Source: Pseudorasbora parva
Taxonomy: Eukaryota > Chordata > Actinopteri > Cypriniformes > Gobionidae
Assembly (NCBI RefSeq): GCF_024679245.1
Contig: NC_090178.1
Span: forward strand, 19,429,213-19,493,212
Direction: 5' to 3'
Length of the DNA: 64,000 nucleotides
Of this stretch, positions 62,280 through 64,000 are shown in pieces. The notes beneath the pieces were generated by a model, which searched no databases, was not told the DNA's origin, and worked only from the letters and a program-made list of their open reading frames with translations. The number at the start of each line of letters is the position of its first letter. Position 1 is the stretch's first letter. A program made the position numbers and the translations under genes.

Positions 62280-63376
62280 ATGATACAATGTAGCGTCTAT
62301 GAGACCCTCAACCTCAACCAAATAATCAATTACACGGATACTTTCAGGATCAGAATCAGTTATCGGGGTTACAGCAGGGTCTTCGCTGACAAATTACTGC
62401 TCGATGCATCTGACAAAAGGGAATCTGAGTGTGTATGCCTGAGGGCGAGCAAGTCAAGCGGACAGACAGACGAGAGCAAAGGTAACACACGAATGACATA
62501 TTGTTCTTTTTTAGGCATTTTTACGTTGTTGTAAATGCATTTTTAACGTTTTTAATTGCATTTCAGTTGCCGTGCGCGGAATGGCAGCCAATGTAAGTGT
62601 ACATGCAAACAATGCCATTGTAGTTTAATAGGTCGCTGTGGCTTTGAGGAAGTTGACATTGAGCGAGAAATATTAACGACTGTGGAAGTGACCTACAGTG
62701 TTAGTTAGACTATTAGTCAATATCTCCATACGTCCTGTTTTCACTGCGTGTTATATGATCTACGCCTTTTCTATTCCATATTGCCTAATCGCATGGAATG
62801 CTGTGTCTGGCTGTCTTTCAACCGAATGAGCCACCTAACTAGACAGCACATTTAGGAATCATAGGTGCACTTAAAATAACAAGAAATGTTACACGTGTTG
62901 CCAAAAATGTTGTGTCTAGTCCGCTGGCTAGGTTTTGAGACTTGCTGTGTTGTGTAGATATTTTCTATGGTTTTACCCATATGTAGCCTTCAACACACTA
63001 TTTTTTTAAATGTTTGGTGTATGACACTGTGATGATTATTTACTTTTTATAATACAACAATGAAATATTCATTGTGAATATTCTTACAACAACACAGATG
63101 ACAATACATCTATTAATACAAATAATGTTGTTGATGAATAAAGTATATTATGGATGTCCAAACAAAAATATAGGCTACCATTTATCGGTAGGCCTGATAT
63201 AAAAAAAAATGTAAGTATCTTTTTTTAAAGCAGTTAAACGTATTATTGGTTCATCTCTGTTGTTGGTTTGTATCTGTAGAGTGGGCTCTTTTGAGGGATA
63301 CTGGGCCGCCAGATGTATTCCTAAATCTCTGCTGCGATCCTCATTATGGGTGTTATAGAGGAGACTGATGTAGAGC
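62280..63376 (+). other. Putative spliced 5' exons of a gene continuing beyond the window
   Basis: Three segments have good splice sites: exon A to 62,481 (donor GTAACA), exon B 62,567-62,592 (acceptor TTGCATTTCAG, donor GTAAGT), and exon C 63,280-63,376 (acceptor GTATCTGTAG, donor GTGAGT). The upstream frame from ATG 62,280 hits a stop in exon C, so A and B look like 5' UTR. A short frame MGVIEETDVE from ATG 63,346 runs to the exon C donor and may be the true start. I do not recognise the protein. CpG content at 62,160-62,600 supports a promoter. Expression evidence is lacking. Confidence 0.35.
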
Positions 63377-63611
63377 GTGAGTAATACTCTTGTCCACTTT
63401 TCCCACTATATACTTAATGCCAAATAATTGAATAGTCCACACCTATACACAAGCACATGTAAGCATGATCATGTCACGCTTGTCTGTAGTTATAATATGC
63501 TGAATGTTTTTCATGTTATACATTGCTTTGACTTTCATCTCTAATGTTACATGTAGTGATTATGGTTTGGTTGCTCACCAAATCTCTGCATTAATTTTAT
63601 ATAAATATGTA

Positions 63612-63717
<106 letters not shown>

Positions 63718-63769
63718 AATATGATTATAATTTAAATGGTAATGTATTTCTAATCTAATGTAATTTATT

Positions 63770-64000
63770 CCTGTAATGGCAAGGCCGTATTTTCAGCAGC
63801 CATTAGTCCAGTCTTCAGGGTAAAATGGAAATAGTCATAATTTCGTGAAAAGATTCTTTGTTGAAATAGACATATTTTGTAACATTATAAATGTCTTACC
63901 TGTGACTTCTTACCTGTGCATCTTGCTGAATAAAGGTATTCATTTCTTTAAAAACAAAACAATCTTACTTATGCCTAAACTTTTGAATATTAGTGTATAT
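63770..64000. repeat. Dispersed repeat, same family as 6,640-6,860, cut by window end
   Basis: Contains CAGCAGCCATTAGTCCAGTCTTCAGG-type sequence and ends CTAAACTTTTGAATATTAGTG, the typical tail of this fish repeat. Other diverged copies: 23,370-23,700, 25,560-25,760 and 49,850-49,950. Confidence 0.65.

Overview
The window reads as vertebrate nuclear DNA from a teleost fish, most likely a cyprinid (carp, goldfish or danio type). It has split genes with GT-AG introns and a recognisable scleraxis gene. It also has very dense fish-type DNA transposons (Tc1, hAT, TTAA-flanked and Harbinger-like) and long CA, TA and GA microsatellites. There is no bacterial, organellar or viral gene organisation.

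Layout. Positions 1-4.2 kb are AT-rich intergenic DNA with a decayed Tc1 element and simple repeats. From 4,266 to 8,560 (+) lies a complete 14-exon gene that I reconstructed from splice sites. It encodes a 415-residue secreted, acidic, probably disordered protein. I do not recognise its family; most of its exons are tiny and of phase 1-1. From 8.8 to 27 kb I see only mobile DNA and unassigned sequence: a cluster of TTAA-bounded MITEs (13.3-18.9 kb), a decayed THAP-domain transposon (11.1-11.9 kb), and a decayed non-LTR retrotransposon split by two hAT-type insertions with 8-bp target duplications (20.2-23.2 kb). Scleraxis (scx) lies on the minus strand from 31,162 to 27,430 in two coding exons. 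A TATA/GC-box promoter candidate sits near 31,570 and a 114-bp GA/TC tract just upstream of it. From 32 to 62 kb there is no convincing host exon. The region holds two further hAT-type insertions (38.8-39.4 and 39.7-41.1 kb), a Harbinger-like remnant (44.0-44.5 kb), long TTAA elements (46.2-47.8 and 50.0-51.6 kb), a triple-nested hAT/Tc1/insert stack (56.1-58.9 kb), a third Tc1-like remnant (59.8-60.7 kb) and a perfect 46-bp-arm palindrome (61.4-61.5 kb). At 62.2-63.4 kb (+) a promoter-like segment and three spliced-looking 5' exons may start another gene that runs off the window.

How the genes relate. Scleraxis is a bHLH regulator of tendon and ligament progenitors. The secreted acidic protein carries several S-x-E sites and N-glycosylation sequons, so an extracellular-matrix or secretory role is plausible, but a functional link to scx is not shown by the sequence. 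The two genes are convergent and about 19 kb apart. The most novel item is the unrecognised secreted gene. The best-supported structural results are the reconstructed nested insertions and the recovery of the 12-residue second coding exon of scx.
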